From contig NC_085880.1 of assembly GCF_034702125.1 (NCBI RefSeq), forward strand, positions 40,279,499 through 40,343,498: a DNA stretch of 64,000 nt, written 5' to 3'. This stretch comes from Engraulis encrasicolus. Lineage: Eukaryota; Chordata; Actinopteri; Clupeiformes; Engraulidae. Shown here one piece after another: positions 46,901 to 59,600 of this stretch. Both the position numbers and the translations under genes were made by a program. The notes under the pieces were generated by a model. The model saw nothing but the letters and a program-made list of their open reading frames with translations. It was not told the DNA's origin and ran no database searches. Each line of letters opens with the position of its first letter. Positions within the stretch are counted from its first letter, which is position 1.

Positions 46901-49900
46901 TTCATGCAATCAGCGATGATGTAATGTAAAATGTAAAACAATACACAGTACAAACAATAAAAGATGTAGTGTTAATTCAACACTTAGAGAGTACTGTGTG
47001 ACCAAATATACAATCAGTCTAGAAGATTGTACATTACGTCTCTAACTGTTAATTTAACATTGAAAAATGTACTTTGTACATGTCTGATAGGGAATGTCCC
47101 CGTTTCCCAAGGAATATAATAAATAACATAGTAATATAATTATATAAAAACAGGCAATAGGTCCCCTATGTGGTTTGATGTGTGGTTTTCTGCTTGATGC
47201 GTTTATCCAAAGCGACTTACAGATATCACAGTGTATTGGTTACAGTTCTTGGAACAGTGTGTGGGGATAGGTGCCTTGCTCAAAGGCACTTCAACCATGG
47301 AGGGAGAAAAGGATTGGTAAGGGTGGGGATTGAACCTGCAATATGATCCAGTCCAACTCCCTAACCATTACACCATAGCTGCCCCAGAACATAAATATGA
47401 TATGAAAGGCCTAAAAGTATAGGCCACATTTTAGTGAATCGACTTACATTCAGTAAATTATACAAATTACATCCACATTCCACAACACAAAATCTTTATC
47501 TTTTCAGGGCAAGTAGTCAAAGTTCTGTGTCTTAGCAATAAATTGCTGGGGGAACCCTGAACTTCTATCTAAAGCAGGGATGTCGAACTCAGGCCCGGGG
47601 GCCAAATCTGGCCCGCGGAGCCATTTTATTCGGCTCGCGAGATGATTTCAAATGTGTGTTACAGTTGGCCCACATACACCATTAATGTATAGCGTAACAA
47701 GACTTGAACATGAAATTTGGTATGTCACAGGATGTGAAATCACATTTAAACTGCCATGTATGATGGGAAAGAGTGTGTGTGGAATTGAACTGAGTATAAA
47801 GTGCATGTACACACAATTTTAGTCTTTTTTTTTTTAAGCGAATCTTGAGTTCGGTCTGCAACTTCGTTCCAGATTTTGATTTTGTCTCTCAGTCAATTTG
47901 AGTTTGACACCCTGATCTAAAGAGATCATCTCTATCTATGTTCTAAATACAGACGTGAAAACCTGACACCTCATTAGCTCCGGGGTGCATTTCTCGAAAG
48001 CGTAGTTGCTAACTACAGTAGCTATTTTGTTGGTTGCAATGCAATTTCCCATTGGCAACTACCCAAGTTGCTAACAGCTAACAACTACACTTTTGAGAAA
48101 TGCACCCCGGGGCAACTGGCCAACTGCATGCAAGCCATCTTTCATGCACATAGTTCATGTCATTTTTTAAAATCATAATAAATAAGATCAAAATATAAAT
48201 GAAAAGGACAAATGATGGAATGTTACAAAATCAGAACAAGATCTTTTTTCTTTTTGAATCAGTGTTGTGAGTTGTTGGGCTGGACTTTCCAGCGTTACAC
48301 TTGTCTATTACAAGTTATGTAGCCTACAGTTTAAACGACAACCTTCAGCTCTGCCTACAGTGTGACCCCAGACTATACTTTTAGTGTTACACTCAGGCTT
48401 TCCAGACTACCTGTAGACTGTTATACTCTTATACTAACTTCTACACTGTTATTGGTCCTGTCTTGTGCTTTAATGTCTGCATGAGCACTGTCTATGTCCA
48501 TACTGTCTTAAGTCCATGTATAAGTACTGTCTATGTCTATACTGTCTATGTCCTTACCTAGATTAGTCTATGTCTGTATGGGAAAGCAAGAAATGTAATT
48601 TCAAATTCTTTGTATGACCAGTGCATGTAAAGAAATTGACAATAAAACCTACTTGACTTGACTTGACTAATGTCTGTCTCGTTAATGTCAGTCCTAGCAT
48701 GGGATAGATGGAAATAGAATTTCCTTGTATGAACTTTGCATGAAGTGCATTGTATGAAGAAACTGACAATATAGCTGCCTTGACTTGACTTGACAAACCC
48801 ATTGGCAGATTTTAAACTCTATTTGTTTCCATTCTGCTGTCTCAGTGCTATAGACAGAGACGTATTCATGAGTGACTTACGGAGAGGGAATTCTATTTTT
48901 CACGTGCCTGGGCAAGGCAATAGTTTATACAGTTTAGCTCGCATTGTCCAACGATAAGGTGTCATTTGTTTTGGGAAACAAAAATGGCTCCATTGTAGCG
49001 CAAGTATAGGACAATTACAGAGAGAGAACTGTAATAGCTGACGAAGGTAGGCCTCACTTAACACAAAGAATTCTGCCAGGAAATGATGGTGTCCTTGACT
49101 TAATTATAGCCTAATGGTTACTCTGCACGCAGAACTCCCAGTGCATGGATTTGATTTAAATGCCATCTCTCCTTCTGCTGTCTCTGTCTGTCCAATGTGT
49201 GTGATTCTCATACTGTGTCTGTGCCTTCGAATTTTTTTGCTTGCGTATCTATTACAAGAGGGTGTGTGTGTGCGCGCGTGTGCACGCGCACGGGCGTGTG
49301 TTTGTACATGCACTCATGCCTGTGTGAGTGTGCGTGTGCACACGTGCCTGAGTGTGTGTGTGTGCACCTGTTCCTCTTATTTGCGTGTCTCCCCTCCCCT
49401 CCCCTCTCCTCTCTTCTCTCCTCTCCTCTCCCTGTCAGTCATTAAGCGATTGGGGCATCAGACTTGTAGTAAGCCCAAAGATTGCCGGTTTGACTCCTGA
49501 GCCGCCAGGTTGGTGGGGGGAGTAATTAACCAGTGCTCTCCCCATCCTCGTTCATGACTGAGGTACCATAGCATGGTACCGTCCCGCCGCACTGCTCCCT
49601 TTTGGGTGCTATTGGGGGCTGCCGCTTTGCACGGGTGAGGCATACATGCAATTTTGTTGTGTGCAGTGTGCAGTGTTCACTTGTGTGCTGTGGAGCGCTG
49701 TGTCACAATGTCATAGGAGTTGGAGTTTCCCAGTTGGGCTTTCACTTTCTCCTCATGTCATGTCCTCCTCTTCTTCTCCTCCTCTGCTGCTCTCCCCCTC
49801 TCCTCATGTCATGTCCTCCTCTTCTTCTCCTCCTCTGCTCCTCTCCTCCTCTCCTCCTATCATGTCCTCCTCCTCTTCTCCCCTCTCCTCATGTCATGTT

Positions 49901-51189
49901 CTCCTCCTCCTCTCCTCCTCTGCTCCTCTCCTCCTCTCCTCCTATCATGTCCTCCTCTTCTTCTCCCCTCTCCTCCTATCATGTCCTCCTCTTCTTCTCC
50001 CCTCTCCTCATGTCATGTGTCCTCCTCTTCTTCTCCCCTCTCCTCCTCTGCTCCTCTCCTCCTCTCCTCTCCTCTCCTCCTCTTCTTCTCCCCTCTCCTC
50101 CTATCATGTCCTCCTCTTCTTCTCCCCCCTCCTCATGTCATGTTCTCCTCCTCCTTTCCTCCTCTTCTTCTCCCCTCTCCTCATGTCATGTGTCCTCCTC
50201 TTCTTCTCCCCTCTCCTCCTCTGCTCCTCTCCTCCTCTCCTCTCCTCTCCTCCTCTTCTTCTCCCCTCTCCTCATATCATGTCCTCCTCCTCTTCTTCTT
50301 CTCCTCAGCTGCTGGGCTGGCTGCTGGTGGGTGCCGTGTCGCTGACGGCCTTCCTGACGCTGTGCCTGCGCCACTGCTGCTCTCCCCTGGGCTACCAGCA
50401 GGAGGCGTACTGGTCTAGCTTCCGCTCGCAGGAGAACAACCTGTTCCAGCGCACCATGGACGCCCACGCGCACCTGCAGGTAGGGGTGTCTATAATAATC
50501 GATGTGTATAGAAGCATCCATCCTACAGATCGATCCTATTGTGGGGCATTCTTAAGCATTGAAAATAATCGAATCGCTGGCCCCTGCCCAATGCCTTAGC
50601 TCCATAAGAATAGTAGTGGAAAAATAATTGAAAAAAATAGAATCAAATCGAATCGTATCGTATCGTAGGGCATTCTTAAGTATCGAAAATCATCTAATTG
50701 ACTGCCTTAAGAAATCGTTAACGAATCGTCAGAGGCGATTTTAGTGTCAGCTGGGGCCCCAAGCACAAAAAAAAGGACATTTGAACCTAAATTGCCACTA
50801 CTGTGGTAAAGTGTGAGCTGTTATTCACTATCTAGGGGCTTGGGGGGCCCAAGCGGCTACCTGCCTTGCCTGGTGACAAGATGCGCCTCTGCAAATCGTA
50901 TCGTTATGGAGGTTGTGTGATGTACACCCCTACCTACCTGCAGGCCATCCGCGGGGTGCGCAGCTTCTTCGGATTCGCGGCGCTGGACGCAGACGAGAAG
51001 GCCCTCCTGGAGGAGGCGGGAGAGGCGGGGGCCAAGGAGCAGATCCCCAGCCTGGAGTGGAACCGCATCACGGGGGTGTACCTGTACCGGGAGAACCAGG
51101 GGGAGCCGCTCTACAGCCGCCTGCACAAGTGGTCCAACTACACACTGCTGGAGGACAAGGAGGACATGGAGAAGGACATGAACTGCTGA
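43941..51189 (+). CDS. calhm2: calhm2: calcium homeostasis modulator 2, 4 exons
   Basis: Large-pore channel subunit of the plasma membrane; mammalian CALHM2 is linked to ATP release in astrocytes and microglia (established knowledge). Exons 43941-44219, 45348-45617, 50309-50479 and 50944-51189 all join in phase 0 and give 321 aa plus stop, close to human CALHM2 (323). The N-terminus MAALIRENFKFVSLFFKSKD and the CPC motif at residues 46-48 (FAFSCPCSPERNYLYGLAAI) are near-identical to the family. Exon 2 has TWSVLSLLRGEAYVCARSEF and the third conserved Cys (FPCQQ). Exon 3 starts LLGWLLVGAV and holds YQQEAYWSSFRSQENNLFQR. Exon 4 carries RSFFGFAALD and GVYLYRENQGEPLYSRLHKW and ends DMNC. Hydrophobic segments fit four transmembrane helices. 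Intron 2 is 4.7 kb and TE-filled; intron 3 (50480-50943) has ATCGAATCG-type motifs only. A GA microsatellite begins just after the stop codon. Confidence 0.95.
44210..44706 (+). repeat. Tandem copies of the calhm2 exon 1/intron 1 junction
   Basis: GTGCCGGAAGGTTAGTTAGT, the exon 1 end plus its donor, occurs at 44210, 44606 and 44660. A worn copy (GGCAGAAGGTTAGTTAGTT) lies at about 44557. Each is followed by ATCTACTCTCTATAATACTA-like sequence. The unit is about 50 bp. Confidence 0.88.
44260..44538. mobile_element. hAT MITE splitting the calhm2 junction repeat
   Basis: Starts TAGAGATGCACCGGATCC and ends GGATCCTGTACATCTCTA, with target duplication CTATATAG at 44252-44259 and 44539-44546. The interior is dense in CCGGATCC/GGATCCGG palindromes. 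Confidence 0.9.
44707..45347. other. Rest of calhm2 intron 1
   Basis: A pyrimidine run at 44709-44755, an AT/A-rich stretch at 44850-44912 and several TGATAATGTGCTATANAAATAAG repeats (about 44788, 45000, 45088), a dispersed fish repeat. No gene. Confidence 0.45.
45814..46413. mobile_element. hAT MITE (CAGGGCTCTAAATTAAC family), host of a nested element
   Basis: Left end CAGGACTGTAAATCAAC, right end GTTTAGAGCCCTG, flanks CATACATG (45806-45813) and CATACACG (46414-46421). It is longer than its sisters because a TTAA-flanked element sits inside. Confidence 0.75.
45878..46289. mobile_element. TTAA-flanked MITE nested in the hAT element
   Basis: Ends AGGACCAGTTCAGTCAATTT and AAATTGACTGAACTGGTCCT, with inverted similarity reaching about 60 bp inward, flanked by TTAA at 45874-45877 and 46290-46293. 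A TTAA target fits piggyBac- or Kolobok-type elements; the AGG terminus leans to Kolobok. Confidence 0.8.
46414..47574. other. calhm2 intron 2: repeat tails
   Basis: About 46665-46740 is an L2-like tail (TTCAAGTTGATTTCTTTG). About 47195-47385 is the SINE-tail repeat (TTATCCAAAGCGACTTACAG, TGCCTTGCTCAAAGGCACTT). The rest is AT-rich and unassigned. Confidence 0.45.
47575..47914. mobile_element. hAT MITE (CAGGGATGTCGAACTC..GTTTGACACCCTG)
   Basis: Target duplication ATCTAAAG at 47567-47574 and 47915-47922. The interior has GGCCCGGGGGCCAAATCTGG and GGCCCGCGGAGCC, as in a widespread vertebrate hAT family. Confidence 0.88.
47990..48115. mobile_element. Palindromic MITE (GGGGTGCATTTCTCGAAAGC family)
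   Basis: GGGGTGCATTTCTCGAAAGC and GTAGTTGCTAACTA on the left return as TAACAACTACACTTTTGAG and AAATGCACCCC on the right. Same family as 1000-1450. Confidence 0.75.
48450..48800 (+). repeat. L2-like LINE 3' tails, two in tandem
   Basis: Contains CTGTCTATGTCCATACTG-type repeats, AAAGAAATTGACAATAAAAC and two CTTGACTTGACTTGAC ends (about 48650 and 48780). 48116-48449 and 48801-49240 show nothing recognised. Confidence 0.65.
49434..49752 (+). mobile_element. tRNA-derived SINE (second family), near full length
   Basis: The head has an A-box-like TCATTAAGCGATTGGGGCAT and a B-box-like GGTTTGACTCCTG at tRNA spacing. The body has AGTAATTAACCAGTGCTCTC and CATACATGCAATTTTGTTG. It directly precedes the pyrimidine minisatellite; a TG-rich tract (49255-49370) lies before it. 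Confidence 0.75.
49753..50308 (+). repeat. Polypyrimidine minisatellite ending at the calhm2 exon 3 acceptor
   Basis: About 555 bp of TCCTCCTCTTCTTCTCCYCT units, broken regularly by CATGTCATGT or CTATCATGT. It runs without a gap into CTTCTTCTCCTCAG, the exon 3 3' splice site. Open frames across it are repeat artefacts. Confidence 0.95.
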
Positions 51190-51194
51190 GGGAG

Positions 51195-51480
<286 letters not shown>

Positions 51481-51482
<2 letters not shown>

Positions 51483-51823
51483 CAGGAGTGAGCAGCTTTG
51501 GTTTCACTGAAGACATACGCACAACTATGGCATGATTGTTTTTTTCTTTTACTGTTGTTGTTATTGATGTTCAAGTGTCCTTATTTTATCAGAGGGATTG
51601 GCCAACTGAATAAGTCTTTCACATCACATTACATTACATTACACTACATTACATTACATTACATTTGGCAGACGCTTTATAACCAAAGCGATTTTTGAAA
51701 AGAGGACATAATCATAGCCAACATCACTAGCAAATACAAAGTGTACAGGAAATATACAGAACAACTTAGTGCAGATGTTAAGAAGGGTTAGTTATTATTT
51801 TATTATTTTTTTTAAATTAGAGT

Positions 51824-51854
<31 letters not shown>

Positions 51855-53285
51855 TACACATAATGTCAAGAGTCAGGCCTGGCGCTAGGGCAGCTAAAAC
51901 ATCACACTTAGCTGACGTTTTTTTGTTTTAATCCAAAGCAACTTACAGTTATTTACAGGGTATTGGTTCACGGTCCTTGGAGCAGTGTGGGGATAAGTGA
52001 CTTGCTCAATGGCACGTCAGCCAAGGGATTGGTTGGAAGCAAGGGATTGGTAAAGGTGGGCATTGAACCGACATCCCTGGGATCTATAGTGTAGTCCATG
52101 TTAACTAAAGAATGGGAGATTTTGAAGATAGATGCTATTTGATGAATGGAGGTAATGTTTCAGTTCATTCAGCATACAAATCAATGCACATACAGCACTT
52201 TCGCAGCTTACCAAGTGTGGACTGTTCTCTCAACTTGTCAGAAGCTTATCAGACACTGTGCACATTATGTTTGACAAAAAATGTCTTATTACAACTCCAT
52301 TCTGCATTTGTTCAAAATTGGTCTGAAATTGTGTGTGTGTGTTTTTTAAAATCTGCACTAGCCTATTCAGGCAATTTCATCTCAATAAAAACGTTTACAG
52401 AAACAGGTGTATAGTAGGTGTTCAACTTCTATACGTCACATCCTTCTCTGATAGTGACAGCGTTTATACAATTTTCCAAAAATGAGGCCTATGTGTGCTG
52501 TGACTCAGTTTAGTGTAATGTTTATTTGACAGGGACAGTGCACAACAACATACAATTGAGCCAGATTATAACCACAATAGTCTGTATGAGTGTGTGTAGA
52601 TTACAATTTGTATCTTATTATGCTTTGGATCATAATAGCTATTTGGCAACGTTGGCCTGGAGCCTTAGCTAAGTTAAATAAAGCTTATGAGATTGTCTGT
52701 TGCCACGGTAGATTAGCTTTGCCCTGCACTCTGCTCACCGGAGCTCAATTTAGACTGCAGCCTGTGCAAATAATGCTGCGATATGGCTGCTGGTTGCTCT
52801 CTCAAAGGCGCGGCAAGGCAAGGCAATTTTATTTGTATAGCACATTTCATACATAAATGCAATTCAATGTGCTTTACAGAGAAGTAAGATAAAATAGAAT
52901 AAAATGAAATGAAATAAAAAATAAATGCACAAAGCATGGTAGGTAAAAATAGAACAAAAAGGAGTAAAAGATAAAAGCAGGAAATAAGGAAATCAAAAAC
53001 ATTTTCTAAGAGAACGTTTATAATATCTATAGCATAGAAGGCAACATCCTCCCACCAAGCACTATCACAGCACAGGATTAAACTTGGTAGCCTAGGTAAT
53101 GTGTGGTGGTGAGCCGCATATTTGTAATTCTTTTCTGTTTCTCTGTTTCATGCCTACTTGTGCTTCTATGTCTACTTCCCCAGGCAAGTCATGAAGGAAG
53201 GCCCATTGGTACAACAAAATACTAGGTGTGAGAGGTATTTTTTGTAATCATTTTTGTGTCATGTCATGTGCAAGCCATTTGTTAG
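51481..53285. other. calhm2 3' flank and intergenic repeats
   Basis: 51614-51700: (CATTA)n plus GGCAGACGCTTTATAACC tail. 51824-51852: (CA)n. 51890-52090: SINE-tail repeat. 52100-52800: nothing recognised. 52808-52960: TTTTATTTGTATAGCACATT, a common fish retroelement tail in reverse. Confidence 0.5.
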
Positions 53286-53470
53286 CAGGGCTGGCCTGGG
53301 GGACAAATAGGGCCAGGGCACTTTGACTTAAAGGACCCCCTCATAATTAGCGGTGCAGAACTGTCTCACCCCGCACCATTGTGGGCCCCTATTTTCGGAA
53401 ATGTCATAAAGAAAAGGTTGTGTGGCCCACCGGGAAATGTCCGCTATGCCAGATGGCCAGTCCAGCCCTG
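53286..53470. mobile_element. hAT MITE (CAGGGCTGG family)
   Basis: Starts CAGGGCTGGCCTGG and ends CCAGTCCAGCCCTG. Flanks TTTGTTAG (53278-53285) and TTTGTAAG (53471-53478) differ by one base. Sister of 42210-42374. Confidence 0.82.
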
Positions 53471-53741
53471 TTTGTAAGCTGCACTGCATGAGGACATGAC
53501 GCCCTAAAAGCCATAGGCTATTATTATGTTGATAATTCACAAGTTTTTGGTAATTTAACAGACTGATTGCCCAAAATGTAGGCCCCTACTTGTATTTTAC
53601 AAAAATCCAATACAATGAGGGGAGAAAAAATGTCAACCTATATTACTACCATATTACAAAACTAGACACTAGACACTAGACAGCTTATGACTGATTTTGG
53701 AAACATAAAAAAAACATAACATATGATTATCAAACACGCAA

Positions 53742-55253
<1,512 letters not shown>

Positions 55254-55265
55254 AATATATTAATA

Positions 55266-55536
55266 GAAGTTTTGGCAAAGGACGCGCTCAACTTCTTGGA
55301 AAAACTAAAGTCTTTGGGTGCGAGATGAAAAGTATCAACTTAAGGAAGAAAAATCTGCACTCACAAAACTGCGTCTCATTATTTATTTATATTACCACCA
55401 TGTCCAAAAAGCAAACGCGTTTCGGCTATCGCACTGATGAAGGCTTGATAGCCGAAACGCGTTTGCTTTTTGGACATGGTGGTAATATAAATAAATAATG
55501 AGACGCAGTTTTGTGAGTGCGGATTTTTCTTCCTTA
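55266..55536. mobile_element. Fold-back element with two 90-bp arms
   Basis: Arms 55341-55430 and 55447-55536 are inverted copies with a single mismatch seen, separated by a 16-nt loop (GCACTGATGAAGGCTT). Arm landmarks are TAAGGAAGAAAAATC at the base and GCAAACGCGTTTCGGCTATC at the loop. A 75-bp unpaired leader (55266-55340) precedes the left arm. Flanked by AATATATTAATA at 55254-55265 and 55537-55548 (12 bp). Confidence 0.85.
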
Positions 55537-55548
55537 AATATATTAATA

Positions 55549-55953
55549 TACTCATGTATATACGTACATTTACATGAAAATATGTAATATGTTTCACATT
55601 TCAGAGACTACTGATTCATGTTCGGTGCCGATGCAGCCTTTATTTGTGTGTAAATCCAAAAGGCACTGAGTGAGCATTTGCGGAGAATTGTTTGATAGAG
55701 AGAAAAAAATATTTGATAAAATGTTAATAGATTTATTAGGTTATAGAATGCATATATTTCAAGAGCTGCTACCTACTGTATGTCTCTTACAGTCTAAAAG
55801 ACTTCACTTGCACTCAACCATGCAAATCAGACCATTAAACAGCTGGCACAATGCACCAGAATGCCATAAATGTCTAATTTATCTAAATCTAATGTATTTA
55901 AAAGGTTCTAATCGAGGGGAACCCCACAGATGTCTGACATCACACACACACAC

Positions 55954-56031
<78 letters not shown>

Positions 56032-56796
56032 ACACACACACAGTTATATGCGATCATGATTTAAACCCAAATGCTTTGTCCTGGGGGACAGTGGTCGACA
56101 AGAGGTACCCCCAGTGCCCCAAGAGGTAACCCCCCCTGTCCCATTGCCAGTCTACCCCCCCCCCCCACTCCTGGTCCCAGTCCCTGTAGGGTTCTTTTGT
56201 TTAGCAACATCACTCCTTTCAATTTCTTTCAGCAGGTCGACACTTCAATGTACCACTAGCACACAAAAACAGATATAAGAAGTCATTCATCCCCTCATGT
56301 GTGGCCCTACTCAACAAAATCTGAACATTACCAGCTACCCAGCCTTAGCATACATGTATTGTCTTGTTACGTCCATGTTTTGTCATTTCTTGTCTAATGC
56401 CTGTGAGAAGTGGAGAGTGAGACTGGAGCCATGCTTAAGACAATTGACTGTTTCATTTAACAGACAAGTTTTCCATCTATCGCTACACATGTGCTGTCGG
56501 TGTCCAGTCAATAGTGCCGGTATCCAGTCAAAGTCCCCTCCTGAGTTGGGTTAGCCTTAGCGTTGGTTAGGGTTAGGGGGCTATGTATGTTAGCCTTGTA
56601 AGGCATGGCTCTTGTTATAAATTAGCTGTTACGAGAATGGCAATGACCAAATCCCAATGTATTACCAAAGGCCCTGTGCACTGTCTTGGGGTTGTAGTAC
56701 TATGGTAATAAGGGCTTTTCAGTGACTATTACAGCGTTCAATCGTGTGCCTTAAGGGGCCACATGACTACTGAAGACTAATTTTTGACACAACAGC
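55549..56796. other. Intergenic with (CA)n
   Basis: A CA microsatellite at 55942-56042 and a C-run at about 56155-56166. No gene or element was otherwise recognised. Confidence 0.45.
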
Positions 56797-56990
56797 CAAT
56801 TTTTTTTTTTTTTTTAATTATTATTATTTTATGCTTTTATTGTGATAGGACAGTAACAAAGAGACAGGAAATGAGCAGAGAGAGAGAGAGAGACGGGGAA
56901 GGCTCAGCAAATGACCTCAGACCGGAATCGAACCCGGATGGACGGTGTAGCAGTTAAGTGCCCAGCGGATTGAGCCACGGCCGGGCCCAA
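56797..56990 (-). mobile_element. tRNA-derived SINE
   Basis: A poly(T) start (reversed A tail), body TTTTATTGTGATAGGACAG, and reversed B-box GGAATCGAACCCGG ending GCCACGGCCGGGCCC. Same family as 5766-5935 and 40639-40808. Confidence 0.8.
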
Positions 56991-57936
56991 ATTGACAGAA
57001 GGAAGAGATGTAGCAGAGAGAGTAGAGAGAGAGAGAGGCTCCGTTGGCCCATTGTTTCCGGGTTCAACAATTGCAAGGGGGAGGTGGGGGTAATCCCCCT
57101 TTAGGCAGACCTAAGGACTGTTCTATTCAATGCTAGGAGTATTATGACACACCCCTTTAGGCAGACCGGAACCTGGTCATGTTAGGTGCCCATAGCAACC
57201 TATTACATTGGCATATCTCTATATACTTAAAGAATCTCTGGATGTAGTGGCTCCCACCAAATACAAGCCAACAGCTGTGCAGCACGGCTTCACTGCATTT
57301 TCACATTTTGGCCACTTGGAGGTACAGTTGTTATGCTCATATCCGTAGTCCGTTGCTAAAAATAGACGCTTTGCTGTGACTCTGCAAGCTCGCTCACCTA
57401 CATTTGCAAAGCCCACGTCACGCAGAGGAGGGGCGGCCATACAAGGAAACTGTGTCATTTCTGATGTAAACAATCTTATCGTGCGCTGTGTTTCTGAGGA
57501 ATTTTGACCAGACTCAAGGCTGCTGATGTTATAATTTTTACGAGGGGGCAATGAAAGGAGCATAGTAAAGTGTCGCAATAGCCTACTACTGGATCATGAC
57601 CCATTTTCACAGAGAACGTAGCACACGTAGCACTGTGATGTTGTAAAAGCTGGCTGAACAAACTTGTCATGTCTTATACAAGTAATAGTTTCGATATGAA
57701 AATATTGTTATTAATCATGTGTTCATGTTTCCAAACCTTTTTTTTTAATCTTGCATACTCCCTTTTTGACATACCATGAGTACCCCCTTACTGTATTTTT
57801 TTTTTTTCTTCCACGTAGGTCTACCCCCTGTGGTGGGCTCGTATACCCCTTAGTGGTACACTTGCCCCTGGTCTGGAGCCACTTCTCTACAGGGCTACAA
57901 ACCTTGAATTGTAACCTGTCCCATGGTCCCTGGAAC
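56991..57936. other. Intergenic, hAT-like relic at the end
   Basis: A GA patch at 57014-57040. 57041-57716 has nothing recognised; a 119-codon open frame at 57219-57578 is unsupported. 57717-57900 is a relic of the CCAAACCTTTTT/GAGTACCCCC family. Confidence 0.4.
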
Positions 57937-58240
57937 CCCACGCTGAAAGCCACTGGGCTGAAAGCCACTGGCCTGTCTCAGGGGTCCCTGGAACCCCATG
58001 TTGAAAGCCACTGGGCTGAAAGCCACTGGCCTGTCTCAGGGGTCCCTGGAACCCCATGTTGAAAGCCACTGGCCTATCCCAGGGGTCCCTGGAACCCCAC
58101 GTTGAAAGCCACTGGCCGATCCCAGGGGTCGCCGGGCCCTATGTTGAAAGCCACTGGCCTATCCCAGGGGTCCCTGGAACCCCACGTTGAAAGCCACTTC
58201 CCTTTCCCAGGGGTCCCTGGCCCCCACGTTGAAAACCACT
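57937..58240 (+). repeat. Minisatellite, about 43-60-bp units, 6-7 copies
   Basis: Units of the form GGGGTCCCTGGAACCCCAYG then TTGAAAGCCACTGGCCTATC then CCAG, with higher-order variation in the first two copies (an extra GGGCTGAAAGCCACT). Confidence 0.9.
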
Positions 58241-58998
58241 GATCTATCCCAAGGGCCTACGTGGAGCTTGGGCCATCTGCCTTAATGACTAGCATGCAGC
58301 AGCTGTGTGCTAACTAACTCCACACTAGCATGGAGCTACTGGACCACTCAGTGCAATTAATGGTCCAATAGATGATGGTTTGTAGTATAGCCCTCTGAGA
58401 ATAACAGCCAATCATGTCCATCGTACAGTCATGGACATGGGCAGGGGCATAGCAGCATAGCAGCATAGCAGGGGCATTGTGGGCCCGTATGTACAATCAG
58501 CTTTAATGGACCCCCCAGCCATATAATATATAATATATAATATATAATATATAATATATAATCTTCATAAATCAGACTGTGTGTGTGCCCCCTATATACA
58601 TGGGGCCCTGGTTACCCCCCTGAACGACACCCCTGGATGTGGGATAAGCAGAGAGAGAGAGAGAGAGAAGTGGGGGTTGAACTATGCTGATAGAGTAGGC
58701 TTTATCAATATCAAAATATAATAGCATAGAAAATAATAATAAAAAACTGAAAAAGAAAATAAGGTAACCATCAAGCAATACATTTAATCTAGGGTTGTAG
58801 CTGCCATTAACTACAGGGTATTGGTTACAGTCCCTGGAGCAGTCTGGGGTTAGGTGCCTTGCTCAAGGGCACTTCATGGATGGAGTTATAGGGAGAGGTA
58901 ATGGTAATGGGATTCGAACCAGCATCCCTCTGAGCTCCCATCGCCTTAACCATTCGGTCGCCTGCACACTGAGCATTTCACTGACACGTTGTGTATTA
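58241..58998. other. Intergenic repeats
   Basis: (GCATAGCA)n at about 58446-58470, an (ATATA)n run at 58520-58562, GA at 58651-58667, and the SINE-tail repeat at 58800-58960 (GGTATTGGTTACAGTCCCTG). No gene. Confidence 0.5.
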
Positions 58999-59600
58999 CA
59001 GTATTTCTCAATTGGTTTTGTACATTTCTCGAATCTCTCTCGCAATTTGCAAAACATAATATTCATTCTCAAAACAGCTTTAACAAATGGCAAAACACGG
59101 TGGATAACCTGCAAAACCGAGTCTCTTGCTCAAAACCCTTATTTGTCATTCAAAACCCAAGTTTTTGTGTCAGTGAATGTATCAGCGCCAGCAGAATGGT
59201 TAGTCATTGTGTCATAGTGTATGGACAAGCTAGTTGAATCAATGTCTCATGTTGTCAATTGAATAGTACACTCTTGAGGATCTTTTCTGAAGCGAAATGT
59301 TGTTTAGATTGGATGGGAAATGTTGTAAATTCAGTTTTATATTACATTGATCAGATAAGAATGAGATAGTTTCATGCATTCAGTGACAAAGCTTTTTGAG
59401 TGATATGACAAAAGCAATTGATAATGTACGAAATCACTGAGAATTGCATGGTGGACGAGAGCATTTGCTATATGCCGAAAACAATGAGAAACTGATTTGA
59501 CCATGTGCACAGGTAACACCAGGAAGTCACAATTGAACAAAGACTTTTGAGAATCATTATTCTGTTGTGAGAAATGTACAAAACCAATTGTGAAAAACTG
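58999..59600. mobile_element. Mariner-like MITE, TA target
   Basis: Ends CAGTATTTCTCAATTGGTTT and ATTGTGAAAAACTG; inverted similarity covers CAATTGGTTTTGTACATTTC. Flanked by TA at 58997-58998 and 59601-59602. The AAAACC-rich interior has no transposase frame. Confidence 0.75.

Noticed and set aside
49602..50599. Open frames of 232-317 codons rich in Ser, Leu and Pro
   Set aside because: Read-through of the pyrimidine minisatellite into calhm2 exon 3 in frames that include the intron; only 50309-50479 is a real exon.
57937..58240. CRISPR-like spaced repeat
   Set aside because: Units are contiguous and variable, without unique spacers, in a vertebrate genome; it is a minisatellite.
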